64,000 bases of DNA from Nibribacter ruber (GTDB lineage: Bacteria > Bacteroidota > Bacteroidia > Cytophagales > Hymenobacteraceae). Position 1 is the stretch's first letter. Each line of letters opens with the position of its first letter. The stretch covers positions 1,054,001-1,118,000 of the forward strand of contig NZ_CP047897.1 in the NCBI RefSeq assembly GCF_009913235.1, read 5' to 3'. Shown one piece after another: positions 8,347 to 17,730 of this stretch. The translations under genes were made by a program, and so were the position numbers. The notes beneath the pieces are model-generated. The model did no database searches. It was not told the origin of the DNA and worked only from the letters and a program-made list of their open reading frames with translations.

Positions 8347-9642
8347 TTATTTGGAGATGTCTACCTGCACCGGGTTGGCCAGTTCCTCTGCCACTTTGGT
8401 CAGGTAGTGATGAAACTCGGCTTCAGTTTTGATGCCGTGCTGCTCTAGCTCCCAAGCCGCCAGAAAATAATATTCTGCCCGTCCGTTGCTGGGCTTCAAC
8501 TGCACCACGTGGTTCAGAGGATCTTCAGTGATGGAAATCAAGTCCTGAGGTTTGAACAAGACCGCAATGCCTACGTTGTCTGGCGGCGTGTTGAGGCTTT
8601 GTTTTCCATAGGTGGCAATGTACCCGTAGCTTCTACCCGCTTCGCCTTTGTAGCTGACCAGTGTGGCGTTTTTGTCTTTGATCAAGCCTGTGCTGATGTT
8701 CTGGGGCTGTCCTTTTTCAATGGCTAATTGGTGGTGCGTAAGCCTGGTACCGGCGTGGATACTGAGCTGAGAATGCACGTTCAGTTTCTGTCCAGCCACC
8801 TGCCAGCCATAGTAATCTGTCAGGATAGAGGAATAAACGTCTCCGTTTTGGGTGATTTTGCTGTAGGTACTGTCTGTCTTCTCCACGCGCACGGCCTTGC
8901 CGTCTGTGAAGATGGCCAGTGACCCTACTCCCAGTGCCTTGCCCACTTTAAGAATGTCCATGCCCCAGGGCTGCGCGGTGTGGTAGGAATCATATCCGTC
9001 CAAGCCAACGTTTTGCAGGACCATTTCTGGCGTCTTCTTTCCGAAAACGTCTACGCCGTTGCGCCAGTCCAGGTAAAACCGATAGCCCACCTTGTCAGAC
9101 TCCCAGCCCGGGCCTTCATAGCGCAGATAGAATGAATGGTCGGTGACTTCATCGGGTACGCGCAATGAATCTATGTTTTGGAAAGTGCCGCCAATGTATT
9201 TGTGGTTTTCAAAGTGGCCTCCTACCTTTTTGGAGAGTTCGGCCTGGGTGCGCTTAGTATAAGTGCGTTTGTTAGTACCAGTAGTATTGTACCTGAGGGT
9301 GAGCTGGCGTTTTTCACCGGCTTGCATATTGTCCAGGACAAAAGCCAGGCCTTTGTTGAAAGTATCTTTGGCGTTGTACTGGCTAGGAATCTCTTGTGAG
9401 CCATCCATTATCACGAATGCCTGTTTATTGAACTTGGAGTGCGTTCGCAAAAGATCGTTTTCTGGCAAGAGCACCAGCACGCTTTCGCGGTCACGGTTGA
9501 GGGGATTGGTAACAGTTACGGTAAAGGATTGGGGGAACTCATTGGACAAAGCCGGCACGCCTTGGCTGGAGGCACAACTCAGGTTCAGGAGAAGCAAAAC
9601 TGCCATCACTCCGTTTATCCATTTCTTTACGCTACTCGTCAT
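8347..9642 (-). CDS. DUF4861 family lipoprotein of pectin locus
   Basis: The 431-residue protein carries a lipoprotein-like signal (LLLLNLSCASS) and then the all-beta DUF4861 fold, recognised from segments such as TVTVTNPLNRDRESV, YLRYEGPGWESDKVGYRFY and GLDGYDSYHTAQPWG. The family is common in pectin and other uronate polysaccharide loci. I know of no firmly assigned activity and give none. Conserved Tyr, Trp and Asp residues in YRFYLDWRNGVDVFGKK would suit a carbohydrate-active enzyme. Its place between the SusCD/surface-protein genes and the lyases supports a role in early polymer breakdown or binding. Confidence 0.82.
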   Translation of the reverse strand: MTSSVKKWINGVMAVLLLLNLSCASSQGVPALSNEFPQSFTVTVTNPLNRDRESVLVLLPENDLLRTHSKFNKQAFVIMDGSQEIPSQYNAKDTFNKGLAFVLDNMQAGEKRQLTLRYNTTGTNKRTYTKRTQAELSKKVGGHFENHKYIGGTFQNIDSLRVPDEVTDHSFYLRYEGPGWESDKVGYRFYLDWRNGVDVFGKKTPEMVLQNVGLDGYDSYHTAQPWGMDILKVGKALGVGSLAIFTDGKAVRVEKTDSTYSKITQNGDVYSSILTDYYGWQVAGQKLNVHSQLSIHAGTRLTHHQLAIEKGQPQNISTGLIKDKNATLVSYKGEAGRSYGYIATYGKQSLNTPPDNVGIAVLFKPQDLISITEDPLNHVVQLKPSNGRAEYYFLAAWELEQHGIKTEAEFHHYLTKVAEELANPVQVDISK

Positions 9643-9700
9643 TTTAAAACGTTTGGTAAGGGGGAATGTCGCTCTTTTAGAAGAGCTTGAATCTTAGGGC

Positions 9701-9738
9701 CGTTTTTGGCTTGTTTTCTAGAAAAGAGGCTAAAAACG
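9701..9738. repeat. Dispersed 38-bp palindrome, copy 5
   Basis: Arms CGTTTTTGGCTTGTTTTC and GAAAAGAGGCTAAAAACG flank a symmetric CTAG-type centre. It lies between the DUF5123 and DUF4861 genes, 58 bp upstream of the DUF4861 start. Confidence 0.88.
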
Positions 9739-9880
9739 GGTAATTCAATCAAGCATTTAAGAAGCGTTGGACCTACTGTTCTGGGCTTCTAATAATCAGA
9801 ATCAGGTGGGGTATGGGAAAGGCAACAAATACCCATACCCCAGCCTTCTTCTTTATTCATTCATTTACACGGTACTCAAC

Positions 9881-11521
9881 TTATCTGGCCCAGCGCGGGT
9901 CCCCAATCGCGGTTCCTCCCAGACCTGCGGTTCTCAACTCAGAACCAGCTGGCAGGGTAAAGTCTGTGGTAGTGGCCGTCCAGCCCAAGTCAACATTCTT
10001 GTTGTTAGACATTGCCACATAGCTTGGGAAGGTCAATGGTGCTAAAGGTGCCCCTCCTAATAAATTGAAGTAGTTGTTGTTCTTAAATTCAACAGAAGAG
10101 CCTGCACCTGCGCGTATGGCGCTCCCTTTGACCACTTGGCCTGGCTTTGGAGAGTTTGCCATGATGCTGTTCTGCATGATGAAGTCAACAACATTTGCGT
10201 TGGCATCAAAAATCACATTGTCTCTGTCTCCTGACCCAAAGTTGTTCAAGGTCACTCTGTCAATAAAGAAAATTGGACGGGCCACTGGCGTAAAGTTGGT
10301 GGCATAACTGATGAATCCTCTTCCTGCTTCGTTGAAAGTAGAATTGGTAATATCCACTCGGTTAATGTCCATCTTGTCCAGCATGAAAGACTGATAGTTG
10401 TCCACTCCATTTTTTGAAACAATGGTGTTGTCTACCTTAATGAAATCAATTTTGATGGCATTGTTGGCAGCTCTGTTTCCTCTAATGAAAGCGCTTTTAA
10501 AGTCATGGATGCTAGAGTTTTCTACCGTAATAGAAGACAAGGTTCCTGGCTCTGCGTCAATGTTAATGAAATAACCAGCGTTCACCTCTCCTGCTGTGTT
10601 TCTTCCGTCAAACTCAATACCATTCACACGCACCCCTGCGCCTGTTCCTTTCAAGGTAATTTCCTTGAACAACACTTTGGTGTCATTTGAATTACCAGAC
10701 GTGGAACGTAGCGTGATGTGCTTGTTAGCAATAAGGATGCTGGCCACTGATGCATCATAAATACCTGGCTCCAACCCAATCACATCACCGCTAACGGCAC
10801 TGGCGGCGGCGGCTACCAGGTCACTTCCGGCCGTTAAAGTATAGGTGAAGATGCTTGGCTCCTTAGTAGTAAAGGTGGTGATTCCTTTGCTAACTGTACC
10901 GGCAAAAATTTCAGCAGTGTAAGAGGTGGTGGCCGTCAGATTGCTTAAAGTAATGGCTCTGGCGGTCAATTGTTCTGGAGTCAAAACAATTTCTGTGGCA
11001 GTACCACCGGCTGGGGTCAAGACGATTCTTGTTACCCCGTTGGTTGGTCTCCAACGCAGAATGGCCGTTTTGTCCTTTATCTCTGTAGAAACCAATGGCA
11101 GGAAAATCTGCTCACCGGTAATTCTAAAAACCGGACTCACCACCCAGTTAGAGGCCGCAGAGTTACCAGCAGCGTTTGCTCTGATACGTGCGTAATAGTC
11201 TTGCTTAATGGAAATCTTATCATCTGTTATCACCGCATAGGCCGTGTCCACCACCACAGTGGTGGCTATGCTCTGGAAATCCTGGGTAGTAGAAACCTCA
11301 ACCGTATAGGTGGTTTCTTCCCGGTTGGAGAAAAGCGACGGGTTCCAGGACAGTTTGGCCTCCGTCTCACCATTGGTGGTCATCACGTTTACGGGCGTAA
11401 AGGCACGGGCTGGCTCAAATAGCAAGTCCTGCTCGTCTTCTTTACACGCTCCCAGCATGGAGGAGCAAAGTGCCAATACCATAAGGGTCTTTGGTGCCTT
11501 CATTTTGGCTATTGATTTCAT
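9881..11521 (-). CDS. DUF4957/DUF5123 surface lipoprotein, candidate glycan-binding protein
   Basis: I take the start at 11521 (MKSIAKMKAPK), giving 546 residues. An upstream ATG at 11554 would overlap the susD stop and weaken the signal peptide. The lipobox is SSMLGAC. Residues about 30-220 form two fibronectin III-like domains (ETEAKLSWNPSLF, KTAILRWRPTNGVTR). A right-handed beta-helix of DUF4957 type follows (ITLRSTSGNSNDTKVLF), and a C-terminal DUF5123-like segment ends LRTAGLGGTAIGDPRW. Such proteins usually follow susD in pectin loci. I infer a surface glycan-binding role, although a beta-helix enzyme cannot be ruled out. Confidence 0.82.
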   Translation of the reverse strand: MKSIAKMKAPKTLMVLALCSSMLGACKEDEQDLLFEPARAFTPVNVMTTNGETEAKLSWNPSLFSNREETTYTVEVSTTQDFQSIATTVVVDTAYAVITDDKISIKQDYYARIRANAAGNSAASNWVVSPVFRITGEQIFLPLVSTEIKDKTAILRWRPTNGVTRIVLTPAGGTATEIVLTPEQLTARAITLSNLTATTSYTAEIFAGTVSKGITTFTTKEPSIFTYTLTAGSDLVAAAASAVSGDVIGLEPGIYDASVASILIANKHITLRSTSGNSNDTKVLFKEITLKGTGAGVRVNGIEFDGRNTAGEVNAGYFINIDAEPGTLSSITVENSSIHDFKSAFIRGNRAANNAIKIDFIKVDNTIVSKNGVDNYQSFMLDKMDINRVDITNSTFNEAGRGFISYATNFTPVARPIFFIDRVTLNNFGSGDRDNVIFDANANVVDFIMQNSIMANSPKPGQVVKGSAIRAGAGSSVEFKNNNYFNLLGGAPLAPLTFPSYVAMSNNKNVDLGWTATTTDFTLPAGSELRTAGLGGTAIGDPRWAR

Positions 11522-11543
11522 GTTTGTAGCTGGTTTCAAAAGA

Positions 11544-13331
11544 TTAATAGCCATAGTCTTGTTTCAGATTTGGGTTCACATCTAACAAAGAGGTAGGCAA
11601 TGGCAACAACTCGCTTTTGCCTGGCTTAAAGCCAATCGCGAATACATCTGACAAGGTGGTGTTCACGCCGGTTCCTACCCAGGAAATACTTACTGAATTA
11701 GCTGGCGCAGTGGCTGGTGCAGGCTCGTACAAAGAAGTTAAATACACAGGAGTTGTAGAATTGGCGGCAAAGTACATGGTAGCCGGAAGATTCTCATATG
11801 GCGCCTGCTTGGCCACCATCGCTCTTAAAGCGGCTCTGGTTTCCACAATCTTCTGCTCCAGCAAATTCCAACGGATAAGGTCATACTTTCTGATTCCCTC
11901 TCCACCTAGCTCCCAAGACCGCTCTTGTACCAAGGCATTGAAAAACTCAGTCTTGTCTAAACCTGGCTCCAGGTCCACGGTCATGTCTGGCGTATTTATA
12001 GCCTTCCCGAAACCTCTGCGGCGCACTTGGTTGATGGCCTCATACGCTTCAGGGGTTGGACCACCTTTCAACTCATTCTCAGCCTCAGCAAACATTAACA
12101 ATACGTCTGCATATCGTATCAATGGCCAGTTCACCCCGAAGTATTGCGCTAATGAAGTCAACACTGTAGGATTAGTAATCCAGTCTCTTCTGAATTTACC
12201 GTCTGTCATGGTCTGCAAATTGCGAGGCTGAATGATTCCCGCAGAGCTTACATTGTAAGGAGCGGCGGTCACGTCACGGCGCTGATCCTTTGAGTCAAAG
12301 GAGTAGAAGTAAGTAGGCAGAATGGTTAAAGCGCCGTTACCAGTGCTTCCGTTTAGTCTAGGACCATTGTAATATCCTAATTTGCTGTCTCCTGTGGCAC
12401 TGCTTCCGCCGGCCATGGCTATCTCCCACATCACTTCACCATTAGGCTCAATTCTGTGCGCATCAATAGCATCTTTCCAAACGGCCTGGTAGCTAGGATT
12501 CAATTTATGGGCGCCACGTTTGATGATGATATCACATTCATCACGGGCAATCTGATAGTACTTTAGGTAGTCAGAACCGCGTTGCATACCGCCGCTTCTG
12601 CGCAAAGAGAAACCTCCTCTGAATAAAGCAAGACGAGCTCTCAACGCACGAACAGCTCCTTGCGTGATGCGCTCATCATTGGCTACTTCACCTCTCCAGG
12701 GAACAAGGGTGGCCGCCTCTGCCAGATCCGCAATTAGTTTGTCGTAAATCTCGTCGCGGTCAGTTTTGCCTTTAAACAAATCTGTCTCAAAACTGGATGG
12801 GTTGAACTGGGCAGGAATGTCTCCCCAGTTACGGATCAATTCAAAGTAAAACTGAGCTCTTAATGTCAGGGCCTCGCCGTGCATCCGGCGTAGTTCGCGT
12901 TTCTCAGTTTCAGTGCCATTGGTGTACATCTCCATTTTAGGAATGTAATAGATGCAAATGTTGGCGCGTTCCACCCCCGCATACAACTGGCCAAATGGAC
13001 CCGCTAGCTGGGTGTTGCTTGGTTGAACGGTATACCGGGCAATGTCTCTTCTTTCATTGTCACCGGGGTTTCCGCTTTGGCCCATCATCTCATCATTATC
13101 CAAAGGATAATACATGCTTAGACGGATGCCATACCCTTGGTCACCACCTAAGGCGGCGTATACGCCCGTCAGCTGTTTTTGCACGTTGTTCACGTTACTG
13201 AAAACATAGTCTGGGCTAAAGGAAGAAACAGGCTCCACTTCTAAATAGTCATTACACGAAGGAAGTGTAATGGACAGGCCGGTAGTGACGGCGGCCCATA
13301 ATATATAAGAGTTGAATTTTTTAAGCTTCAT
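11544..13331 (-). CDS. susD: SusD/RagB family outer-membrane nutrient-binding lipoprotein
   Basis: The protein has 595 residues with a lipoprotein signal ending ITLPSCNDYLEVEP (Cys26). It then shows the SusD alpha-helical TPR-type scaffold (LTLRAQFYFELIRNWGDIP) and the C-terminal signature YADVLLMFAEAENELKG with ERSWELGGEGIRKYDLIRW. It forms the lid of the SusC channel and captures pectic oligosaccharides at the cell surface. The gene starts 26 bp after the susC stop. The ligand is inferred from the neighbouring lyases, not from the protein itself. Confidence 0.96.
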   Translation of the reverse strand: MKLKKFNSYILWAAVTTGLSITLPSCNDYLEVEPVSSFSPDYVFSNVNNVQKQLTGVYAALGGDQGYGIRLSMYYPLDNDEMMGQSGNPGDNERRDIARYTVQPSNTQLAGPFGQLYAGVERANICIYYIPKMEMYTNGTETEKRELRRMHGEALTLRAQFYFELIRNWGDIPAQFNPSSFETDLFKGKTDRDEIYDKLIADLAEAATLVPWRGEVANDERITQGAVRALRARLALFRGGFSLRRSGGMQRGSDYLKYYQIARDECDIIIKRGAHKLNPSYQAVWKDAIDAHRIEPNGEVMWEIAMAGGSSATGDSKLGYYNGPRLNGSTGNGALTILPTYFYSFDSKDQRRDVTAAPYNVSSAGIIQPRNLQTMTDGKFRRDWITNPTVLTSLAQYFGVNWPLIRYADVLLMFAEAENELKGGPTPEAYEAINQVRRRGFGKAINTPDMTVDLEPGLDKTEFFNALVQERSWELGGEGIRKYDLIRWNLLEQKIVETRAALRAMVAKQAPYENLPATMYFAANSTTPVYLTSLYEPAPATAPANSVSISWVGTGVNTTLSDVFAIGFKPGKSELLPLPTSLLDVNPNLKQDYGY

Positions 13332-13357
13332 ATCAGGAGAATACTTACTGATTTAAA

Positions 13358-16300
13358 TTATAAGGTGACGTTCACGCCAAGGATGAAAGCACGGCTTCTT
13401 GGATAAGCAGCGTAGTCTACACCAGCAGTGATAGGAGAGCTTCTTCTGGTGCTCACTTCAGGGTCATAGCCAGAATAGTTAGTGAATACAGCTAAGTTGT
13501 TCACCGTACCATACACGCGCAGCTTCTGAATCTTAGCTCTGCTCAACAAGCCTTGCGGCAACGTATACCCTAAAGTCACGTTGTTGATTCTAACAAAAGA
13601 AGCATCTTCTACTGCCCATGAGTGCACATAGAAAGAGCTTGCGCTGGTCAAAGGAGCCCAAAGCTTAGCGTTTGCGTTCAAAGCCGCCAATTGCACTGGA
13701 TCTGTGACCACCACTCCTTCTTCGTTCACGTTTCTCCAGCGGTCATTCATGATGGACAGCAAGTTTGAATTCACGGAGTAGCCGCTAGAGAATTCCAGCT
13801 TGTTTGCATTTAGGACATCATTACCATATTGGAAGTTGATGAACATGCTTAGGTCAAAGTTCTTGTAGGCAATCTGGTTGTTGAAACCACCAAAGAAGTC
13901 TGGGTTGGCATCACCAATCACCGTTCTGTCTTTATCATCCACCACCAAGTCACCATTCAGGTTTTTGAATTTGATGGCACCTGGCTGCGGCGCTACTGCT
14001 GTAATACTTTGGTTGCTTGGAATGCCTGCCTTCAACGTGTAGGTTCCGGCTGTGGCATTGTAATCAAAGTCCTCAATTTTATAGAACCCGTCTGTCTCAA
14101 GACCCCATATGCTGCCCACTGGTTTTCCTACAATAACCGCGTAATCAAACGGTGCATTTCCACCGGCCCATCCAGAGTTGTATAAAGCCGAATTCTGCTT
14201 GCCATACTTTAATACTTCATTCTTATTGAAAGACAAGTTGAAGCCACTAGTCCAGGTAAAGTTGTCTTTCTCAATAGGCGTGGCGTTGATTTGCAATTCA
14301 ACCCCTCTATTGGCTGTAGAACCAATGTTCTGGTTTTGGTCTGCATACCCAGTAGCCAAAGGAATCAACACATTCACCAGTAGGTCTCTAGTTTTGTTGC
14401 TGTAGGCGTCTACTGTCAATTGCAATCTGTTATTAAAGAAAGAGGCATCAAATCCTAAGTTTCTAGAGATGGTCGTTTCCCATTTCAGATCAGGGTTAGC
14501 CAAACCGGTTGGTCTGTAGCCAATTACTTGGTTATCACCGAAACCGTAAGACCCTCCTGGCTCAAACAGGGTCATATATTGGAAGTCTGGAATGCGGTTG
14601 TTTCCTGCCTCGCCATAGCTCAAGCGAAGTTTCAAGTCACTCACAGCTGTTGGTAGCACATCTTTCAAGAAATCCTCACTAGACAATCTCCAGGCCAATT
14701 GAGCTGATGGGAAATAGCCCCATTTGTTGTTCGGGCCAAACTTAGAAGAACCGTCTGCACGCACAGAGGCAGTCAAAAAGTACTTATCATCCAAAGAGTA
14801 TTGCGCTCTAGAGAAGAAAGACACTAAGGTAGACTTGCGCTCATTTGAAGAAGGAATCTGAGGCGTACCCAATGCCATGTTGCCCAACGCCAACTCAGGC
14901 GAAATACCAGAAGGGAACAGACGGCTTTCTAGGTAGTTGTTCGATGAATTCTCCTCATAAATCTCATGCCCTATCAAGGCGTTGATGGCATGACGCTTGC
15001 TAAATTCAGTATCTGCCTTAGCATTTGAATAGCTTAACACATTTGAGTTATTCAATGTGTTTCTGGCACGGTTAAAAATGGACGCGATAGGTCTGGAAGA
15101 ACCATTCTGACGAGAAACAGACGTGATCGAGTCATTGAACACATCTACTCTAGTATCTCCTAAATCAACTCCTAAAGTGCTCTTGAAATTTAGGTACTTA
15201 TTCAGTTTGAAGTTGACATAACCATTCAAGTTCAGAACATCGCTGTTGCTTTGTCTGTATTCAGCCTGCGTTAATAAGATTGGGTTAACCAAAGCCAAGC
15301 TATTGCCGTTGGTTTCTTCTGCGTAATCCTGGTCATAATCTGCAAGCCCTTGACCGCCCATTAAAATAGGACGGTACTTTACGCTGTGACGTAATCTGTT
15401 CACTGAAGAAGAACCTTCTGTGGCCGTTCCGGCGCCGTTCACCTCTGTATTGTTGTAGCGCACGTTAAAACCGGCAGATACTTTGCTGCTTAGGTTATGG
15501 TCAAATCTGAAGTTCACCAGCTTACGGTCAAAGTCAGAACCCAGCATAATGCCTTCTTCTGTGTTTGAGGTCAAGCTCAGATTGAACTTTGTTTCTTTTG
15601 TACCGCCTGTTATGCTCACATTGTGCGTTTGCATCAACGCATTTCTGCCAAACACTTCTTCTTGCCAGTCTATAAAAGGAGCGTCTTTGTAAAGTTCTAA
15701 ATCCTGGTAAGTGCCGTACGTTTCCAAGAACCCTTCTCTATCTGCTGAACCGTTTCTGCTTCTATCATACTGGTATAACACAAAGTCATATGGCTTCATG
15801 ACATCCAGTTTATTGGCTAGTTGACGAATACCAGCCAGTCCGCTGTAGTTCACAGTGGTTTTCATCTCGCGGCCGCCTTTGGTAGTAATGATTACCACCC
15901 CATTGGCACCTCTAGAACCGTAAATAGCGGTTGAAGAAGCATCTTTCAATACATCCACAGACTCTATATCCTGCGGTGAAAGCACTGAGAAGGCGTTTTC
16001 TACCTGAATTCCATCTACTATATATAAGGGAGAATTGTCTTGGGTAATAGATCCGCCTCCACGCACTCTAATTAGCGCTTCAGCGTTAGGCGACCCTTCT
16101 GAAGTTGTGATCTGAACCCCTGCCAGACGACCGGTCAATGCCTCAGCAGCAGAGTTTACCGGAATATCAGCAATTTGCTTAGCTCCTACTGAAGAAACTG
16201 AGCTGGTTAATTCACGGCGAGTTACGGTCTGGTAACCAATCACCACCACTTCATCCATCATCTTATTGTCAGCCGTAAGAGTGGTATTCACCACGGCCTT

Positions 16301-16588
16301 GCCAGCAATGGCAATCTCTTTTGATTGGTACCCAATATAAGTGAACACCAAAGTACCATTGGCGTTGGGCACGCTCAAGGTGTAATTCCCGTCCACATCT
16401 GTAGAGTTGGCGGTGGTGGTTCCTTTCAGGAGAACCGTCACTCCTATTAGGGCTTCCCCCTTGTCATCGGTTACGCGGCCTTTCACGGTTACCGTCTGTG
16501 CGAGGGCCACTGTAGCTGCCACAAAGAATAAGGGAAGTACGAGCAGGTACCGTATCTTCTTTAGTAATGCTTGTTGCATAGGTAACAT
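13358..16588 (-). CDS. susC: SusC/RagA family TonB-dependent outer-membrane transporter
   Basis: It encodes about 1076 residues if started at 16588; ATG 16579 is also possible. The longer frame to 16663 is rejected because that ATG lies inside the promoter -7 box and the LacI-type operator. After the signal peptide (FFVAATVALAQ) comes a carboxypeptidase D-like regulatory domain (VKGRVTDDKGEALIGVTV). The plug domain follows (ALTGRLAGVQITTSEGSP, SPLYIVDGIQV, STAIYGSRGANGVVIITTKGG), then a 22-strand barrel ending in RAFILGVNVTL. It should import oligogalacturonides with SusD, powered by TonB. It is the first gene of the minus arm. Confidence 0.96.
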   Translation of the reverse strand: MLPMQQALLKKIRYLLVLPLFFVAATVALAQTVTVKGRVTDDKGEALIGVTVLLKGTTTANSTDVDGNYTLSVPNANGTLVFTYIGYQSKEIAIAGKAVVNTTLTADNKMMDEVVVIGYQTVTRRELTSSVSSVGAKQIADIPVNSAAEALTGRLAGVQITTSEGSPNAEALIRVRGGGSITQDNSPLYIVDGIQVENAFSVLSPQDIESVDVLKDASSTAIYGSRGANGVVIITTKGGREMKTTVNYSGLAGIRQLANKLDVMKPYDFVLYQYDRSRNGSADREGFLETYGTYQDLELYKDAPFIDWQEEVFGRNALMQTHNVSITGGTKETKFNLSLTSNTEEGIMLGSDFDRKLVNFRFDHNLSSKVSAGFNVRYNNTEVNGAGTATEGSSSVNRLRHSVKYRPILMGGQGLADYDQDYAEETNGNSLALVNPILLTQAEYRQSNSDVLNLNGYVNFKLNKYLNFKSTLGVDLGDTRVDVFNDSITSVSRQNGSSRPIASIFNRARNTLNNSNVLSYSNAKADTEFSKRHAINALIGHEIYEENSSNNYLESRLFPSGISPELALGNMALGTPQIPSSNERKSTLVSFFSRAQYSLDDKYFLTASVRADGSSKFGPNNKWGYFPSAQLAWRLSSEDFLKDVLPTAVSDLKLRLSYGEAGNNRIPDFQYMTLFEPGGSYGFGDNQVIGYRPTGLANPDLKWETTISRNLGFDASFFNNRLQLTVDAYSNKTRDLLVNVLIPLATGYADQNQNIGSTANRGVELQINATPIEKDNFTWTSGFNLSFNKNEVLKYGKQNSALYNSGWAGGNAPFDYAVIVGKPVGSIWGLETDGFYKIEDFDYNATAGTYTLKAGIPSNQSITAVAPQPGAIKFKNLNGDLVVDDKDRTVIGDANPDFFGGFNNQIAYKNFDLSMFINFQYGNDVLNANKLEFSSGYSVNSNLLSIMNDRWRNVNEEGVVVTDPVQLAALNANAKLWAPLTSASSFYVHSWAVEDASFVRINNVTLGYTLPQGLLSRAKIQKLRVYGTVNNLAVFTNYSGYDPEVSTRRSSPITAGVDYAAYPRSRAFILGVNVTL

Positions 16589-16646
16589 TAAGATTTTGTT
16601 AATAGGTGTGAATAGTTTGTTTGGCGTGGGGAACTTGCGCATAAAC

Positions 16647-16663
16647 TGCGCAACCGATTGCAT
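16647..16663. promoter_or_regulatory. Putative LacI-family operator, susC side
   Basis: The site TGCGCAACCGATTGCAT has a CAAnCGnTTG palindromic core with the central CG typical of LacI-family operators. It matches the kduI-side site in 16 of 17 positions. It overlaps the predicted susC transcription start, a position suited to repression. The likely ligand protein is the regulator at 18562-19626. Confidence 0.7.
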
Positions 16664-16692
16664 ATTTAAGAAACTTTAAAATATTTCACAAA
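16661..16692 (-). promoter_or_regulatory. Putative susC promoter (Bacteroidota type)
   Basis: On the minus strand a TTTG -33 box (16689-16692) is followed after 20 bp by TAAATATG (16661-16668), one mismatch from the TAnnTTTG -7 consensus. Transcription would begin near 16654, inside the operator. Confidence 0.5.
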
Positions 16693-16840
16693 CGCAAAGC
16701 CGGTTTTTTGTTAGATTTAAAAATAAACCCCTTTCTACTGGCTTATTTTATCATTTTATTATTAAGTTAGTAGCTGCGTTAGCAATCCCCTGGGCTGATT
16801 ATCTACCATGGTCAGGAACAGCGGCGATACAACTCATTAA

Positions 16841-16848
16841 TAAATTTG
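16841..16848 (+). promoter_or_regulatory. Putative kduI promoter -7 box
   Basis: TAAATTTG matches the Bacteroidota -7 consensus TAnnTTTG exactly. No clear TTTG -33 box lies at the expected distance. The predicted start point falls in the operator at 16854-16870. Confidence 0.5.
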
Positions 16849-16853
16849 TAATT

Positions 16854-16870
16854 TGCGCAACCGATTACAT
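16854..16870. promoter_or_regulatory. Putative LacI-family operator, kduI side
   Basis: TGCGCAACCGATTACAT carries the same core as the susC-side site and lies 24 bp upstream of the kduI start codon, just after the -7 box. The pair would let one repressor control both arms. Confidence 0.7.
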
Positions 16871-16894
16871 AGATTTTACCCCAATTAGACACCT

Positions 16895-17728
16895 ATGAAC
16901 CATACTACCCGGCACGCCGTCCACCCAGAGGATTTCAAGTCTTATGGCACGCAGAAACTGCGAGAGCACTTCCTGATGGAGAATCTGTTTGTGCAGGATT
17001 CTATAGAAGTAGTCTACACCTTATATGACCGCCTGATTGTGGGCGGCGTGAATCCCGTGACCAAATCAGTGAAGTTGGACACCTTCCCTACCCTGCGCTC
17101 AGAGAATTTCCTGGACAGAAGAGAAATAGGCATTATCAACGTGGGGCCAGAGGCGAGTGTGACGGTAGAAGGAACTGAATACACCTTGGCTCCTAAAGAA
17201 GCACTCTATATAGGTAAAGGCGTGAAGGAAGTAGTTTTTCATCCAGCTAACACCGGCGAAGCCAAATTCTACTTCAACTCCGCTCCTGCGCATCATACTT
17301 ACCCAACTAAAAAGGTAAGCCTGGCAGAGGCCGAAACCGTAGAGATGGGCGCTTTGGAGAACTCCAACCATCGCACCATCAGAAAAGTGTTGATTAATTC
17401 TGTAGTGGAAAGCTGCCAGTTGCAAATGGGCGTGACCGAGTTAAAGACTGGAAGCGTCTGGAACACCATGCCAGCCCACACGCATGACCGCCGCATGGAA
17501 GCCTATTTCTATTTTGAGTTACCCGAGGATCAGATGGTGTGCCACTTCTTAGGCGAACCGCAGGAAACCCGTCACATCTGGGTGAAAAACAACGAGGCCG
17601 TGCTGTCTCCGCCTTGGTCCATCCACTCGGGCGCAGGCACGTCTAACTATACCTTCATCTGGGGCATGGCCGGCGAGAATCTGGACTACAATGACATGGA
17701 CAAATTCCCTATCACTGACCTGAAATAG
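16895..17728 (+). CDS. kduI: 5-dehydro-4-deoxy-D-glucuronate isomerase
   Basis: The 277-residue protein matches KduI in length and in the cupin zinc-site motif HTHDRRMEAYFYF, with a further His in SPPWSIHSGAG and the C-terminal FIWGMAGENLDYNDMD. It converts 5-keto-4-deoxyuronate, released from unsaturated galacturonides by GH105, to 3-deoxy-D-glycero-2,5-hexodiulosonate. It acts in the cytoplasm and is the first gene of the plus arm. KduD starts 2 bp after its stop, so the two consecutive enzymes are tightly coupled. An operator and a -7 box lie just upstream. Confidence 0.97.
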   Translation: MNHTTRHAVHPEDFKSYGTQKLREHFLMENLFVQDSIEVVYTLYDRLIVGGVNPVTKSVKLDTFPTLRSENFLDRREIGIINVGPEASVTVEGTEYTLAPKEALYIGKGVKEVVFHPANTGEAKFYFNSAPAHHTYPTKKVSLAEAETVEMGALENSNHRTIRKVLINSVVESCQLQMGVTELKTGSVWNTMPAHTHDRRMEAYFYFELPEDQMVCHFLGEPQETRHIWVKNNEAVLSPPWSIHSGAGTSNYTFIWGMAGENLDYNDMDKFPITDLK

Positions 17729-17730
17729 CC

